From positions 1 through 64,000 of the forward strand of contig JASKMD010000220.1 in the NCBI GenBank assembly GCA_030144725.1: a stretch of 64,000 nt of DNA, given 5' to 3'. Below the pieces are notes generated by a model. The model was not told the DNA's origin. It searched no databases and saw nothing but the letters and a program-made list of their open reading frames with translations. Positions 32,801 to 44,652 of the stretch are shown piece by piece. Numbering within the stretch: position 1 is the first letter of the stretch; each line of letters starts with the position of its first letter. The translations under genes were made by a program, and so were the position numbers. The DNA is from Haematococcus lacustris (taxonomy: Eukaryota; Chlorophyta; Chlorophyceae; Chlamydomonadales; Haematococcaceae).

Positions 32801-35800
32801 GTGGCGGCAGAGCAGCCCCTTGTGGAGCCATCAGCTGGACAGCAGGGGAGGGGCGCCAGACAGTCAGGGGCGCCTGGGGCAGCCATGATGGCACACTGAC
32901 TATAGCCAGCCTGGCAGGAGTTCAACAGGCCGGCAGGGACACGCAGCATCATGCACTGTCTGGAGACTAGGAAGGTGGACAAGGTAGACAAGGTGCCTGT
33001 CAGTGACGTGGGGCAGGTCAGGGTCAGTGGAGCCAGCCAGGTGCCAGGGTGGTGGTCAGGGTGCTCAGGGCTGTGGCCCCTCACACCTGGGTGGGTGGGT
33101 GAGCATTGGCTGCTGCCCAGGGTGCCGCTGCCCCCGCTGGCAGCATGGAGCACCTGCGCAGCCACACAGCACAGCAGTGAGGGGAGCAGGGGCAGGGGTA
33201 GGCAGCAGCTGGGCAGCAGCCTGAGGTTCACTGCCAGCTCCTGCAGCCCCTGTCTTGCTGGTGCCTGGCTAGCTGTGGGGCTAGGCAGGGCTGTTGGCAC
33301 AGTCTAACCTGCAGGTCGTAGGCATAGGTGGCCACGATGTTTGGGTGCTGCATGGTGCGGCAGATGGCGGCCTCTGTCATGGCTCGCTGCTGCCGCTTGC
33401 TGACTGGCATGCTGGGCAGGGCCGTGAACACCAGTGTCTTCACAGCTACCGTCAGGCCCTTCCAGGTGCCCTGGGCAGGCAGGGCAGGGGGCGGTGGAGC
33501 GGTCACAGCTGGCTGGTGACAGCAGCAGGCGCTGGACACAGGCCACAGTCAGCACTGGCAGTGAGGGGCGACACAGCTGCACACTGACAGGGCAGAGCAG
33601 GCATGATGGGGCAGGGAAGGCGTGTGCCACTGGATGATGGGATACCACCAGTGCTGGGTGGTGCATGTTGCACAGCGGTGTTGGTCATGGTGGCACTGGC
33701 ATGCCTCAGGCTGCGACCCCCTGTGGTATAGGGCTGCCAGGGTGGGGTGACGGCTTTGCAACAGCAGGCTGGGCGAGGTGGGCGGGAGGAGGTCGGGGTA
33801 AGGAGGGGTGAGGCAGGAGGGGTAGGGTAGCGTAGGGTAGGGGGGCCACACCTTGTAAACTACTCCAAACGCCCCCTGCCCAATGACACCTGCAGGCACA
33901 CAGGCCACCGACACCTTAGTGAGCCGACACCTTGGCCAGTGCCTCTCAAGCCAGCAGACACTGCCTGGCATATGCCACGCGTGGCAAGCTGCTCTGCCAC
34001 ATGGCAGTGCTGTCACCCCACTGCTGCTGGCCCAAAACTCACCGACTCCAAAGCTGATGATGGTGATGGTCAGCAGCATGCTGGGTGTGATGATGGCACT
34101 GATGATGTGTGACGCACTGCACTGAGCTGCCATGGTCCAAGCCAGTGATAGCGGGTGACTCACAGAGGATCTCCACCTCCTGTTGCTGCAGCTCCTGCTG
34201 CATGTTGTTGATCATAGCATGAAGTTGCTGTGCCACGCCGGGCTCCTGCATAGATTCCTGCACAGTACACGGTGGCTCCACCCATGGCATGCTTATTAGA
34301 CCCAGCCCCAAGTGCATACACAGGTGGCTGGAAGCACAGGTATGCAAGTGGGTAGGTATGCATCTGCGGAAAGCTGTGCATAACCAGCAGTGCTGTGTGC
34401 CCCCACCAGTACCAACCAACCACTGACCAATCAACCAACCACCTGCATGCCACCTGTGCATGCAACCAGAGGTTGGTTCATCATGGCAGCTCACCTGCAT
34501 GCTTTCGCTCAAATGCACTTGGTTGATCAGCAGGTTCGCCAGCCCAGCTGCCGGCTTGTCAAAGCTGTCACTGCTGCTGCTATCATTGCTATCGCGCACA
34601 GCAAGCACAGAACACGTGGCTGCCTCCTGCCCCTGCTCTACATCCCTGGACCTGCTGTGCTTTGCAGCATCTGCATCTCCCCTGCCCTGCCCACCCTCCT
34701 GCCCACCCTCTGTGGGTGACATGCCAATGCCACCAGCTCTGCCCCTGCTAGGCCCCGCTGCAGGCTGTGCCACGCTGGCTGAGCTTAGGCTGCTTTTTGG
34801 GGTATGATTTTTGAACACCTGCAGCTCAGTTCAGGGGCAACAGCGGCGCTAAGGGACATGCTGTCCAAGTCCATTGCTCTTTGGAAGTGCTCTTTGGGAG
34901 TGCCCCTTCTGGAAGTTCTCTTTGGAAGTGCCCTTTGGTGTGAGTGCCCTTTGGAGTGCCCTTTGGTGTGAGTGACATCGCCTCCTGGGTATAAATAGGT
35001 ACCAGCAGGTGTTAGTAGACACGAGCCTAGTGGCGCAATGCCTCCGAGGAAGCGGCCCAGTGCCGCGGAGCAAGAGCCGCTTCCGATTGAAAGCCCGCGA
35101 AAACAAGGTTCGTCGTAGTCGCAGTGTGGTCCGCTGCAACTATGCAGTCCAGTGAGCTCCGCGCTGCTCACATCGCTTCTGTTCATGCCAGCGCAGGTCC
35201 AAGCACCTCTCCAGGTAAACAACGCGAGGAGCGAAGGGCTGAATGGAAAACCCAGCGCCGACAGGTGCGCACCCCCGCCTTGTATGCCCCAGCACTGTTT
35301 GTGTCCCCGACTAGTTTGTGTCCCCGCATTGTTTCCCGGCCTGTCAAAGTGTTGCCTGTCATGTTGCTTGGCCGCAGGTCATTAAAGTCCCGAGTGGCGC
35401 CGTGCTGCGCGGATGCAAGAAAACCAAGCGCAAGCTGAAGGCGCACTTCCAGCTGAGGGCTGGGGTGCACAGCCAGCTCCACGTCATCGCCTCGCTATTT
35501 GTGCTGCGCATCTTGTTGACATGCCTGGTGGGCTACCCCACCCCGGGGTACCCCAGCGCCCATACACCTCCAGCAGTGCAGCCTCCCCGTGCACTGGATG
35601 CTGCCCCCTTGCCCCCACTCCCCCTGCGTGTCCCTGCCCAGCCAGCAGCCCTGGCTATGGATTGGGAGCCTGAGGCTGAGCCAGAGCCGGAGCCTGAGCC
35701 AGAGCCAGAGCCTGAGCCTGTCGCAGCACCACCCACACTGCGCCCACCCAGTGCCCGCATTGCTGCCCGCCACCCCCCACCAGCAGCTCCCACTGGGCCA

Positions 35801-38800
35801 CCCATGCCCCTGGACAGCGAAGACCCAGTCATGCTGCAGCAGCTCAAGGTCTTCTGCCTGTACTTTGCCAACACAACCTTCCTCACCCCCTACAACCAGC
35901 TGCAGCGGCGGCTTGGCCGGCCTGGGCAGAACAAGCACTTCAGCCTAAAGCCAGCCTTTGATGACCCCAGCAACCAGGAGCTACTGGCCAAGCTGCAGCA
36001 GCTGGGCAGCGCCAACTTCACCGGTGACCACAACACCATCTGTCATCACTCCATGCAGCTAGCGGTCGCCATGCAGCAGCACTACTCCAACCCAGGCAAG
36101 TGGTGGAGGTGCATAGACTCTGGACCTGGACTTTGACATAGACCTGACCTGACCTGACCTAGACCTGACCAGACCTGACCATGACCTAGACCTGACCTGA
36201 CCTGACCATGACTCTGACCCTGACCCTGACCTGCATGCATGCAGAGCGGTATGTCAAGCTCTACGCCAAGGCAGCAAGGGCCATGCTAGGATGGAGCGGT
36301 GAGGAGGCTCAGCTCTTCATCAAGCTGACGTGTGGGTACAGCCTCAACACTGACAGCCCCGAGCTACAGGCTGCCCACCTGGACAAGGCGCATGTCATCG
36401 ACCTGATAGAGGAGGCAGCCAAGCAGCGGAGACTGCTGGCCCTGGAGGAGGGGGACTCCTTGCAGGACACCGTGCCCCTCCCCTGCCGCATGCGCCATGC
36501 GGTGCATGTGTGCAGGTGCCTGGAGCAGTGGCAGCAGCCCCCCACCCCACCCGTGCCAGGGCAGCCAAAGCGTGGCGGGCGTAGGGTAGGTCCTAGGGTC
36601 CTGACCTGCCCACCCCCCTTCACCCTCACCCCCTTGGCCAGGTTAGGAATCCATTTCATCAAGGTGGACAGCAGGGTGTTGCACGGGGTGTGCCAGCAGC
36701 TGGGGCTCACAAGGGAGTCAGAACAGGTGTTCTGCACAGAGCCAGCCCGCAGCAACCATTGGAACAGGTGGTTCAGCACAGGCAAGCTGGCCAACCAAGG
36801 GTTTAAGTTCGAGCGGACGGTAGAGACAGACGGTGTCAGTGTATGTGTGCACTACACCCGCCCCCTCCCAACCCCTCCTGCCGCACCCTCAGCAGCAGGC
36901 CCCTCCAGCAGCACCAGCAGCCCAGCGGCAGCCCCAGGTGCAGCAGCAGTAGTGGCCCATGAGTTGGGACTGCCCCGCATTGGCAAGGGCCTAGCTGAGC
37001 AGCGTAACTTTGTGTTCAATCCAACCACTCAGATTGGGGTGGGCATTGACCCTGGCGTCACCCAGGCAGTCAGTGCAGCCTCAGGGGTGTGGGATCCAAG
37101 GACAGGTCAGCTGCTGGCAGACCAGCTGCGCCGGTGGAAGCTGACCAAGGGCGAGGTCAAGCATGGCAGCGGCCTGAACAATGCCCGCCGTGACACAGAG
37201 CGGTGGCTGGCACCCATCAAGCCCCACCTCCAGCACCTGGCAGCAGCAAGCTCAGCCGGCACCTCCCTGGTGGCCAATCTGAAGCACATCACCGTCACCC
37301 TGGCCACCTGGGATGCGGTGTGGGAGGTGTACCTGGACCCCAAGTGGGCAGAGCAGCGGCTGAGGCTGTACGGAGCTCAGGACCGGACAATGGAGCAGTT
37401 CTTCAAGAAGGTGAGGGTGGGTGGGAGAGAGGAAAGGTCAGGGACTGAGAGATGCTGGGAAGAGTAGCTGACTGTGCCATGCCTAACCTGGTGCCACCAT
37501 GTCAGCCATCATGTGTGAGCCTTGCGTGCATGCCTGCAGTTGGAGGAGGACATGGCGGAGGTGTCAATGGAGCGCCATGGGCGTGCCAAGCAGCTGGTGG
37601 TCTTCTTTGGCGCAGCTAGCATTGGCACTGCGGGAGGCTGGGGTGCTGATGCGGTGCTGCGGGCCTGCCGCAAGGTGGTGTGCAGGCCCAGGGGCACAGA
37701 CCAGCGGCGGGGCAGGGTGGTGCTAGTGGATGAGCACCGCACCACCCGGGTCAGCTCAGCAGTGAATGGCCAGCAGCCCTGTGAGAGGCAGCTGAACAAG
37801 CGCAGGGCCACCAGGCCTGCAGGTTGGAAGCCCCCAGCAGGGCAGGTGGAACAGCGCCTGCTGCGCCCAGCATGGAGCCAGCAGCGTGACCAGCCGGTGC
37901 GGGGCATGATGTGGTGCCCGGTAGTGGCCCCCCGCAGGCCCCCACAGGCCCCACGCAGCAGCCAGGCAGCCTCACAGGCAGCAGCCTCAGAGCCTGGGCC
38001 CAGCACTCCCCTGCCAGCCAAGCGCAGCAAGCGCACCAAGGCTGAGCCAGAGGCAGCTGAGCCCACAAAGGCCCAGGGCAAGGCTGCCAAAGCCAAGCCA
38101 GCACCACAGCCAGGCAGGTGGCTGGACAGGGACTGCAATGCGGCACTGAACATGCAGCGTATTGGGGAGAGCAGGTGGCGCCCACTGGAGCTGTGCTGGT
38201 GGCCAGAGCAGGGGAAGCTGCCAGCCAAGGGCAAGGAGTACCCTGGCCTGGGCTACAAGCGGCTGCGAGACAAGCCACCCCAGGCCCAGCAGCAGCAGCA
38301 GCCTGCTGAGGCACAGTAGTGTGTGCCCCCCCCCCCACTTGAAGCTGTCATCAGCTTTCAATTAGTGCATGTCTTGTCATGCCAACTCTACAGTGTAGCC
38401 CTAACGGGTCAGGCAATGCTATAGGTGGTAGGCGACCGTGACCATGTGTATGCCATGTGTATGCCATGTGTATGCCATGTGTATGCCATGAGCATGCCAT
38501 GCGATGGGAACTCCACACAGACAAAAACACCGCTTTGTAGTGGTACACACCTGGTGTGTTTGACTGCAATGAAATCTCAAGGTTGAGGGGCGAGGTGCTG
38601 TTTGGGGTATGATACTGATGAGAAGAGTAAAAAGTGACCACGGCCTGCTCCCACCAGCCAACCTGCTTACCTCTTCCACCATGGTATTGCTGTCTTCCAC
38701 CCTGGCTAGCTGTTCTTCTGGGTTGAATGCCCTAGACATAGCGCTGCTGGTCCACGGCAGCGTGCTTTGGGTCACGCTGCTGGCTGTGCTCGCTGAAGGC

Positions 38801-41800
38801 TGAAAATCTTTTTTGAACGCCTGCAAGAAATTTTGGGATGAGGGGAGGTAATTATTTGTTTCACGACTGGCCACACCACCCCTGGCGGGTGAGGCCAGCT
38901 CTTTATCTTGTGAAGCAGCAGGGCCACGCATGGCTCTACCCCGGTTTTGCCGGACGGCCGGCTGCAATAAGAAGGGATCTGCGGCATGGAGCACAAGATG
39001 GAACAACAGAGTGGTTGACTGGGCATGGGGACAATGTCGGAGTTGGCTAGTCAACCGTGTTGGCAGCTCTCAGGCTCTTTGTGCTGCTGCTACTGCTGCT
39101 GTAAATACATTGGTTGACAGACAAAACAAGCACAGCAGAGGGGTGCACGTAAGCACGTAGGGGGTGCAAAACAGCACAGTCAACCCTTGAAGGACCTGGG
39201 TTTTGACAAATAGTAGTTTCTCATGGGTGTAGAGTGTATAAAGCCAATCCGTGACACAATGTGGCAATGCCCCCATGTTTTATTGTTTGTGTAAAGCGGC
39301 ATCCTGGAAGTCTCATACCAACGATGGATCATGCTGAATTGCTACGTGAGGCTGCTCTGCTGGTTGCTGGCACCCTACCTTCACCAGAAAGAGTGATTCT
39401 CTGCTGCACTCTCTCACCTTGCAGTGGCTCAGCTAGACGATTCAGATTGCTGTCAAAAGGATTTGAGAGCCGGCTCCAGCTGCTGATGAGCTGGGACAAC
39501 CTCCGGCCACGATTCACCTTAGTACCGGCAGCTACAGACATAAGCAGCATAACATGAAGTGCGTAGAGTGATGCTGGGAGCAAGCAATGATCGCCTCTGC
39601 ATCAGCTTGGCTCCACAGTTGTGCCCAACCACAGCAGCAGCAGCAGCAGCAGCGGCGATTGCAGCAGCAACCAGGCCTGGCAAGAAGCAGTGCGCATCCC
39701 ACGATGAGGCAAAGGACATCAAAATGCATGCGACTTCATTCCCTCTGCTACACATCCTCAAACTTCCACTGCTCTGCCCCTGACAGGCACGGGCAGTTGC
39801 CCACATGACAAGCTCAAACAAAGCTGTCGGCGGCAAGGTCTGCCGCACACTGGCTTCAGCTAGTGCTGCTAATGCTGTAGGTGCATGCAGGTCGCACCTG
39901 GGTCATGAGGGGCTCTTGGCAGCTCTGCCTGGACCCCTGCCCTGGTGTCAGCCTCCAGGCTTGCCTCAGCGTCTGTTACAGGAGCTGTGGTAGCCGGTTG
40001 CTCCTTTCGCTGCGCCCACCATGCCCAGCATCCAACACCTGTCAGAATGAACACTGGAAGCAGCCCCACAAGAAGGCCCAGCTTGGCCACAATAGCCTTG
40101 TCAGCAGCTGATGTCGGCGTGTCAATGCCCTGTGGTGAGGCTTCCGGCAAAGAGGCAGCGGTGGGGGGTGGCAGGCAGGGGAAGGGCAGGCCCAGGGCTG
40201 CATCTCCTGCTGCCAGGGACAGCAGCGTGACGTCCACCCCCAGGAAGCTGGCCTCGCCCAGGGCACTGGAGTACACCATCAGCTCAGGCGGCAGGGCACT
40301 GCCGGGCACCTGCAGCAGCCGGGCCAGGCAGCAGGGGCCAGCTGGGCTCACACGGCACTGGGCACACGTGATGTGCCTGTGTGGCCAGGGCCGCTGCCAG
40401 TGGCAGGCAATACAGGGGGCTGGCCGGAGCTGAGGCAGCAGGAGGCCACCTGCCTGCTGTCAACAAGGGCTGGTGTGCTGCGCTGCCACACTCCCGCCCT
40501 ACCCAGTGCTGAGCGCTGGGCTCCCCCAGAAGAGGGCCTGGGCAGGGGCCTGGTGTAAGGGCACACACCTGGGGCATGGAGTGGAAACCTGACACTTGCT
40601 TAACTGCATCAAAGGCTGCTGGCCACAGCACCACCTGCACCGCCTGCTGCATCGTCAGGCTCAGCTGGTCCCTGCAGACCAGCACAGCAGCTGCCAGCCT
40701 GGAGCCAGTGCTGACAGTGCTCAGGGGCCAGGGCATCAGAGCAGGGGCCAGGGCAGCAGAGCAGGGGGCAGGGGGCAGGGGGCAGGTCTTCAGCTTCAAA
40801 GCAGGCAAAAGCACGCATGCAGCGCTGTAGGTACAGCCAGGGCATCAGCAGCCAGGTGGCTTGCCGACCTGTTCAGGATGAATGGGCCGGTGTAGGGAGC
40901 CAGCTCGGGCTTGACCAGCGTCTGTGCCAGGGCCGGTGCTGACTGCGGCGCCCCGTTCATGATGACCAGGTTGCCTGCAGGGGCGGGGCAACAGGGGCAG
41001 CAAGGGGGCTGCACAGGGCCAGCAGCGGTTGGGAAACAGCACACTGCTGACGGCTGGCAGCTGCTAGGCAGAGTGTAGCTTTAGTCGAACACCTGCCAGG
41101 AGGCTGCTGTGAGGCTGGTGGGTGTGGCCTGCACAGCCTGGCACCCAGTGGGCCCGCCTCAGCCCTCCCCAGCAGTTAGGTGTGCATGACTCACGCAGGG
41201 TCAGGCTGGCCGCAGAGGTGAGGAGCAGCCGGTCCGTCATGCCCTGCCAATCCAGCACTGTCATCACGCCCGGCCAGCCTGACAGCGTGACGGAGCGGCT
41301 TAGGCTGACTGAGGCCAGCCCGGGGGGAGGGCCGGCACCTGATGTGCCTGACATGTTACTGCCGCTGTTGTTGCTGCTACTGCCCGGTGCAGTGCTGGCT
41401 GCTGGCAGGGCTGCTGCCCAGTCGGCTGCGCTCACTGACATGTTGTTGAGCAGCACCAGGTACTGCGCTGTGCTGCTGCCCACCAGCGCCTGTATCAGCT
41501 GTGCAGGGCTGGTGATCCACAGGATGCTGGGGAAGGGCGGGACGGGGTTGCTGAACAGCTTGCCATAGTCAAGAGGGGGGCATTGCGAGGGGGGCATGCC
41601 AGGCTGGGTTTCTGAGCTGATCATTTGGGTGTGTTTGAACAGCACGCCAAAGGCACGTGCCTGGTGGACAAATCCACCTTGCTCCCAAGTGCTGGAGTCG
41701 AACGAAATATTCTGCAGATAGCATCATGACGACAAAACCGTAGCAAACATCCACATGTTACATAGGAACATAGGGATAGTGCACGTGGGTCAGGGAATGG

Positions 41801-44652
41801 GAGTCTGGCAGTTCTGGTGGCAATATGAGGAGTCACTCCACCTGTCACACTCATATAGATTACTGCCTGGCCTGCCTACTCCTTTGTGCAGTGCAGAGGC
41901 CATACCTTTGCAGCAAACATATTGATGGTGACCCCTGGAGCACATGCAGGGTCTTGCTTGAACCAGTGGGCTGCTGCTGCTACGGTGGGGAAGGGCCTGC
42001 ATAGTTGAAAAGAATGTACATGAGCGTTGCGACACAGTAGCGCCCCAGTAGGCTGCTGCTGCTGCTATGTCAGGAAGGCATTTGCATGATGGTTGAAGTC
42101 TATGCTGCATAAGCAAGAACAGGCAAGCAAGATCTACTGTACTATTTCTCAGCATTCTTGGGACCCTGGAAATTAAAAATTGAGTGTTGAGTCCCGAGGC
42201 ATGTGAAGTTCCAGCCAGGGGTAGAGGCACATACTTAGGCAACCTTCAAGACCACAACATGGGATGACTGGTACCTTACTCCTTAGCACGACTAAAACAT
42301 ATGGGTGCTTTACTGTACTGCTTGGCAACTGGGTTCCTGGTGGGGCTGCAGGACTAGGCGGCATCGTCATCGCGACGTCATGTTTGTGACCTAACAATAG
42401 CGTTCCCAAGTGGGCTTGAACCCATGACCTGGTGGGTTCCACCCAAGACTGAGGCTGGTCATCGTGCTAGCCGCATTGTAAGTGCCTAGCTCACAGACCA
42501 CATATATCATACCAGAGTGGTGTGTGTGTGTGTCATGTCATGTGATGCTTTCCATATTCTTTGGTTTTTGATCAAGTATTTTTTCCAAACCCGCAAAGAC
42601 CTGATGACAAACTTGTGATGCGCAATGCTATGGCATTGTATGGTAGGCCTTCCGATATCCAATATGGTTTTCCGATATCAGCAGCAGCACCTCATAACAA
42701 TGTTTACCAGCATTGCTGCGATGCATCCATTGCACTAGCTGGTTGATAGGACTAGCAGTGCTAGGAGTTGCCTACCGCTGACCGAGTACACTTACGAGTT
42801 GTACTGTTGGCTCCAATACCTCAAATAGCGGATGACGCCACATGGAAGCACCATCGTGCACTTCGTCACAATCACACTCTGCAGTGATGCATTGCACCTG
42901 CACGCACACGCACACCAACAGTGGCTCGCAATGCATCATGGCATAAGGATGCATGCACTTGGCAAGGGTCAGGCAAGGCATGTTGTTGCTGTCGGACAGG
43001 GTAACCACTGTCTTGCACTGCTTGGTGTCTCACCTCTCTGCGCTGACAGCCCATATGCCCCAGCCAATGGAACCCCAGGGCATGTTGCTGGCTCGCCCCT
43101 GCAGTGCAAGGACAGCAGCAGGGCAGGGCGCGCCATCAGCAGCACAAAGCATGGCCTGCTCCCAATTGCATCACATACGGCCAGGTGAGGGAGCACAGCA
43201 CACCAGGCACACCAAGCAGCGCAACCGCAGACCCCTAGCCCCAGACGCACCATGGGCAGGTCCTGCAGCACCAGGCCCTGGAAGGTGAGGGTGCCCCGCA
43301 GGGGGTCCACACGCCACACAACCTGCGCAGCGGGGCAAGCAGCCACGGGGCTGTGCATCCACCATCAGCAGGGCAGTGACATGGCATCGGAACAGCTGGC
43401 TGACCCCTGATAAGCTCAGCCCCGCCAGAGGGGCAGCAAGAAGGTCACTTGGCTGGCCAGTGCTGGAGGAGCAGCATGGTAGTCAGGGGGAGGAGGGCCA
43501 TGCAGCCTACCTTCCCATGCAGGCAGTCCATGCTGAGCTGGATGGGCCCGTCAGGGCTGACTGGCGACAGCTGGGCCATGAGCCGCACGTCCCTGCAGGA
43601 CCGGGCCACAGCAGGCTTGAGGCAGCAGGCGTGGGGCGCACGCTCAGCAGCCCAGTGAGGGAGCTGCAGGCGCCTGCATGGCTGGTGAGGATGGCCCTGG
43701 CCTGGCCTGCATGTTGGCTGGGCATGCATGCCCACCTGTAGATCTGCAACACAGTGTCTGCTGCACTGCTGGGGATGGCAAGGCTTGCATCCAGCACTAT
43801 TATCACCCTGACCGCCACTGCCTGCAAGCTGACTGTGGCTGCGGCCAGCTGCGCCCACTGTGTGACATGCTGCACTGCACACTGGGCCAAGCCTGTGCCC
43901 TGACTGTTGGTGTCGCTGCTGTCTACTGCGGCTTCACTGCTGCAAGAGAACTCCACGCCGTTCAGCTGCAGCTGCGTCCCTTGCCACGCAGGGATGAAGA
44001 GCAGGCCAGGCAGCACCTGGGGCAGTCAGAACACAGCCAGGTGAGCATCACACTCCTCATTGGGCTGACACCATCGCGAGTCTTTCATACCTGCAGACCG
44101 GACAGCTGTTGCACTTGCAGCTGGCTACAGACTACAGATTGCAGTTGAGCCAGCCAGCTGCAGCTGCACTGCACTGACACATTAGTCAGCACCAGCTGTG
44201 CCGTCGCTGTGCTCAGCTGCACCAAGCCAGGCAGTGCCAGCAGTCGCGATACAGCTGAGCCATCACTGGTGTTGCTGGCTGATGCTGTGCTGTTGTCTGC
44301 TATCAAGGTTGTGCTCGCTGTCAGCACGAGGTTCTGCAGCACCAGGCTGCTCCCGCCTGCAAGTGCATGGGCCACTCCTGGTCGGGTGTTGAATAATAGG
44401 AGCGGGCTAGGGCTGCGAGGGCGTGGCGTTTGACTGGCAAGCGGGCGCTGTACCTGGTACAAGAATGGGGTCCGCTGAGGGCTGGCATACGGCGCGCTGG
44501 GCGTTGCTTTCAGAGGGACCAAGAGCGGTGCCAGCAATTGTCGTGACAACAGGTCCGCAGGAGTCCAGCCAGCTCGGCCCAGATTCGACAGGTGCAAGCA
44601 AGTGCGTCAAAAGGCAGGCCAATGCCAGCTTCAAAACGCCCCATAGATACAT
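29888..44652 (-). CDS. Receptor-like TKL protein kinase, left copy
   Basis: ATG 44652 opens the signal peptide MYLWGVLKLALACLLTHLLA. Exon 1 ends at 44454 and joins exon 2 (44356-44091, GGSSLVLQNLVL). The ectodomain continues to about 40165 with repeated short hydrophobic strands, suggesting a beta-helix (inference). One membrane span, GLLVGLLPVFILTGVGCWAW, lies near 40050. A Ser-rich linker follows (39.0-34.2 kb), then the kinase: G-loop GVIGQGAFGVVYK (~33860), VAVKTL with the ATP-binding Lys (~33450), alpha-C Glu in AMTEAAICRTMQHPNIV, catalytic loop VVHGDLTPSNILL (~32140), DFGLSWKL (~31860), CYIAPEV, and MSKPADVFSFGMLLHEV (~31600). HGDLTP replaces the usual HRDLKP, a variant I associate with algal TKL kinases. 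The Ser/Pro-rich tail ends at TGA 29888. Ligand unknown. A Fanzor element lies antisense in one intron. Confidence 0.8.
33400..34160. repeat. Inverted duplication, kinase N-lobe block, left arm
   Basis: Read on the minus strand, this block matches the plus strand at 63250-64000 almost base for base, exons and introns alike. Examples are the exon with GVIGQGAFGVVYK and the intron stretch CCCTACCCTACGCTACCCTA. The block belongs to the kinase gene pair. Confidence 0.9.
34500..34818 (-). other. Duplicated linker exon of the left kinase (second of two)
   Basis: The exon begins VFKNHTPKSSLSSASV after the acceptor CTGCAG and ends near SESMQ before GTGAGC. Its start resembles the exon at 38825-38672, AFKKDFQPSASTASSV after TTGCAG. 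The DSFDKPAAGLANLLINQ stretch in this exon is matched by DSFDKPAPGMSNLLINQ in the right copy (61100-61150). The Fanzor element sits between the two related exons. Confidence 0.5.
34876..34975 (+). repeat. Tandem AGTGCCCTTTGG units upstream of the Fanzor gene
   Basis: Five to six imperfect copies of AGTGCCCTTTGG (variants AGTGCTCTTTGG, AGTTCTCTTTGG), the last ones alternating with TGTGAGTG. They immediately precede the TATA-like box, so they may be promoter elements or transposon subterminal repeats. Confidence 0.6.
34990..34997 (+). promoter_or_regulatory. TATA-like box of the Fanzor gene
   Basis: TATAAATA lies 41 bp upstream of the proposed start codon at 35038. With a usual 25-30 bp spacing, transcription would begin near 35020, giving a very short 5' leader. 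Confidence 0.55.
35038..38319 (+). CDS. Fanzor RNA-guided endonuclease (five exons)
   Basis: Fanzors are eukaryotic homologues of TnpB that cut DNA guided by an RNA made from the element's own right end. Exons: 35038-35107, 35197-35264, 35378-36095, 36245-37410, 37540-38319, giving about 930 residues; the third intron is GC-AG and frames match at every junction. The N-terminus MPPRKRPSAAEQ is basic and could serve nuclear import. An acidic PE repeat (~35690) precedes the conserved core. The core shows FERTVETDGVSVCV, RuvC-I GVGIDPGV (Asp at 37048), the altered RuvC-II strand QLVVFFGAASIG, the alternative Glu in VLVDEHRTT (37732), and RuvC-III WLDRDCNAALNM (Asp at 38130). Usual zinc-finger Cys pairs after DEHRTT are absent except CP in WCPVVAP. 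No premature stop is seen. A possible 56-bp intron at 36586-36641 would break the frame, so I read through it. Confidence 0.85.
38410..38500 (+). repeat. 11-bp CCATGTGTATG repeat in Fanzor 3' region
   Basis: Four tandem CCATGTGTATG units, then CCATGAGCATGCCATGCGATG. Copies at 46380 and 49565 have fewer exact units and a TAGGCC variant. It precedes the conserved 91-nt end. Confidence 0.8.
38511..38601 (+). ncRNA. Candidate Fanzor guide-RNA scaffold, copy A
   Basis: The last 91 nt of the element. Three successive hairpins can be drawn: ACCGC-TTTGTA-GTGGT, ACACA-CCTGG-TGTGT and CTCA-AGGT-TGAG. It ends GAGGTGCTGT; the following bases TTGGGGTATGATACTGATGA belong to the insertion site and would be the guide in a TnpB-like arrangement. 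The same segment stands at three other loci. Structure and position fit a Fanzor guide RNA; transcription is not shown by sequence. Confidence 0.65.

Larger units (their letters stand above)
34820..38601 (+). mobile_element. Fanzor (eukaryotic TnpB-like) mobile element
   Basis: The element carries a promoter-like region, a five-exon Fanzor gene (35038-38319) and a 3' end that recurs at 28230, 46350 and 49231. The right end is set at GAGGTGCTGT (38601), because sequence is shared by four loci up to that base and differs after it. The left end is not resolved and lies between about 34820 and 34980. It sits in an intron of the left receptor-kinase gene, on the opposite strand. No recombinase or transposase gene accompanies it, as in many eukaryotic Fanzor insertions. 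A 13-bp word, TTTGGGGTATGAT, occurs at 34796-34808 and at 38600-38612. Confidence 0.82.

Noticed and set aside
36586..36641. Additional intron in the Fanzor gene (GTAGGT...CCAG)
   Set aside because: Removing 56 nt would shift the frame, and the sequence is open when read through.
42400..42480. Functional tRNA gene
   Set aside because: A- and B-box motifs exist, but the T stem has mismatches and no acceptor stem closes; kept only as a SINE candidate.
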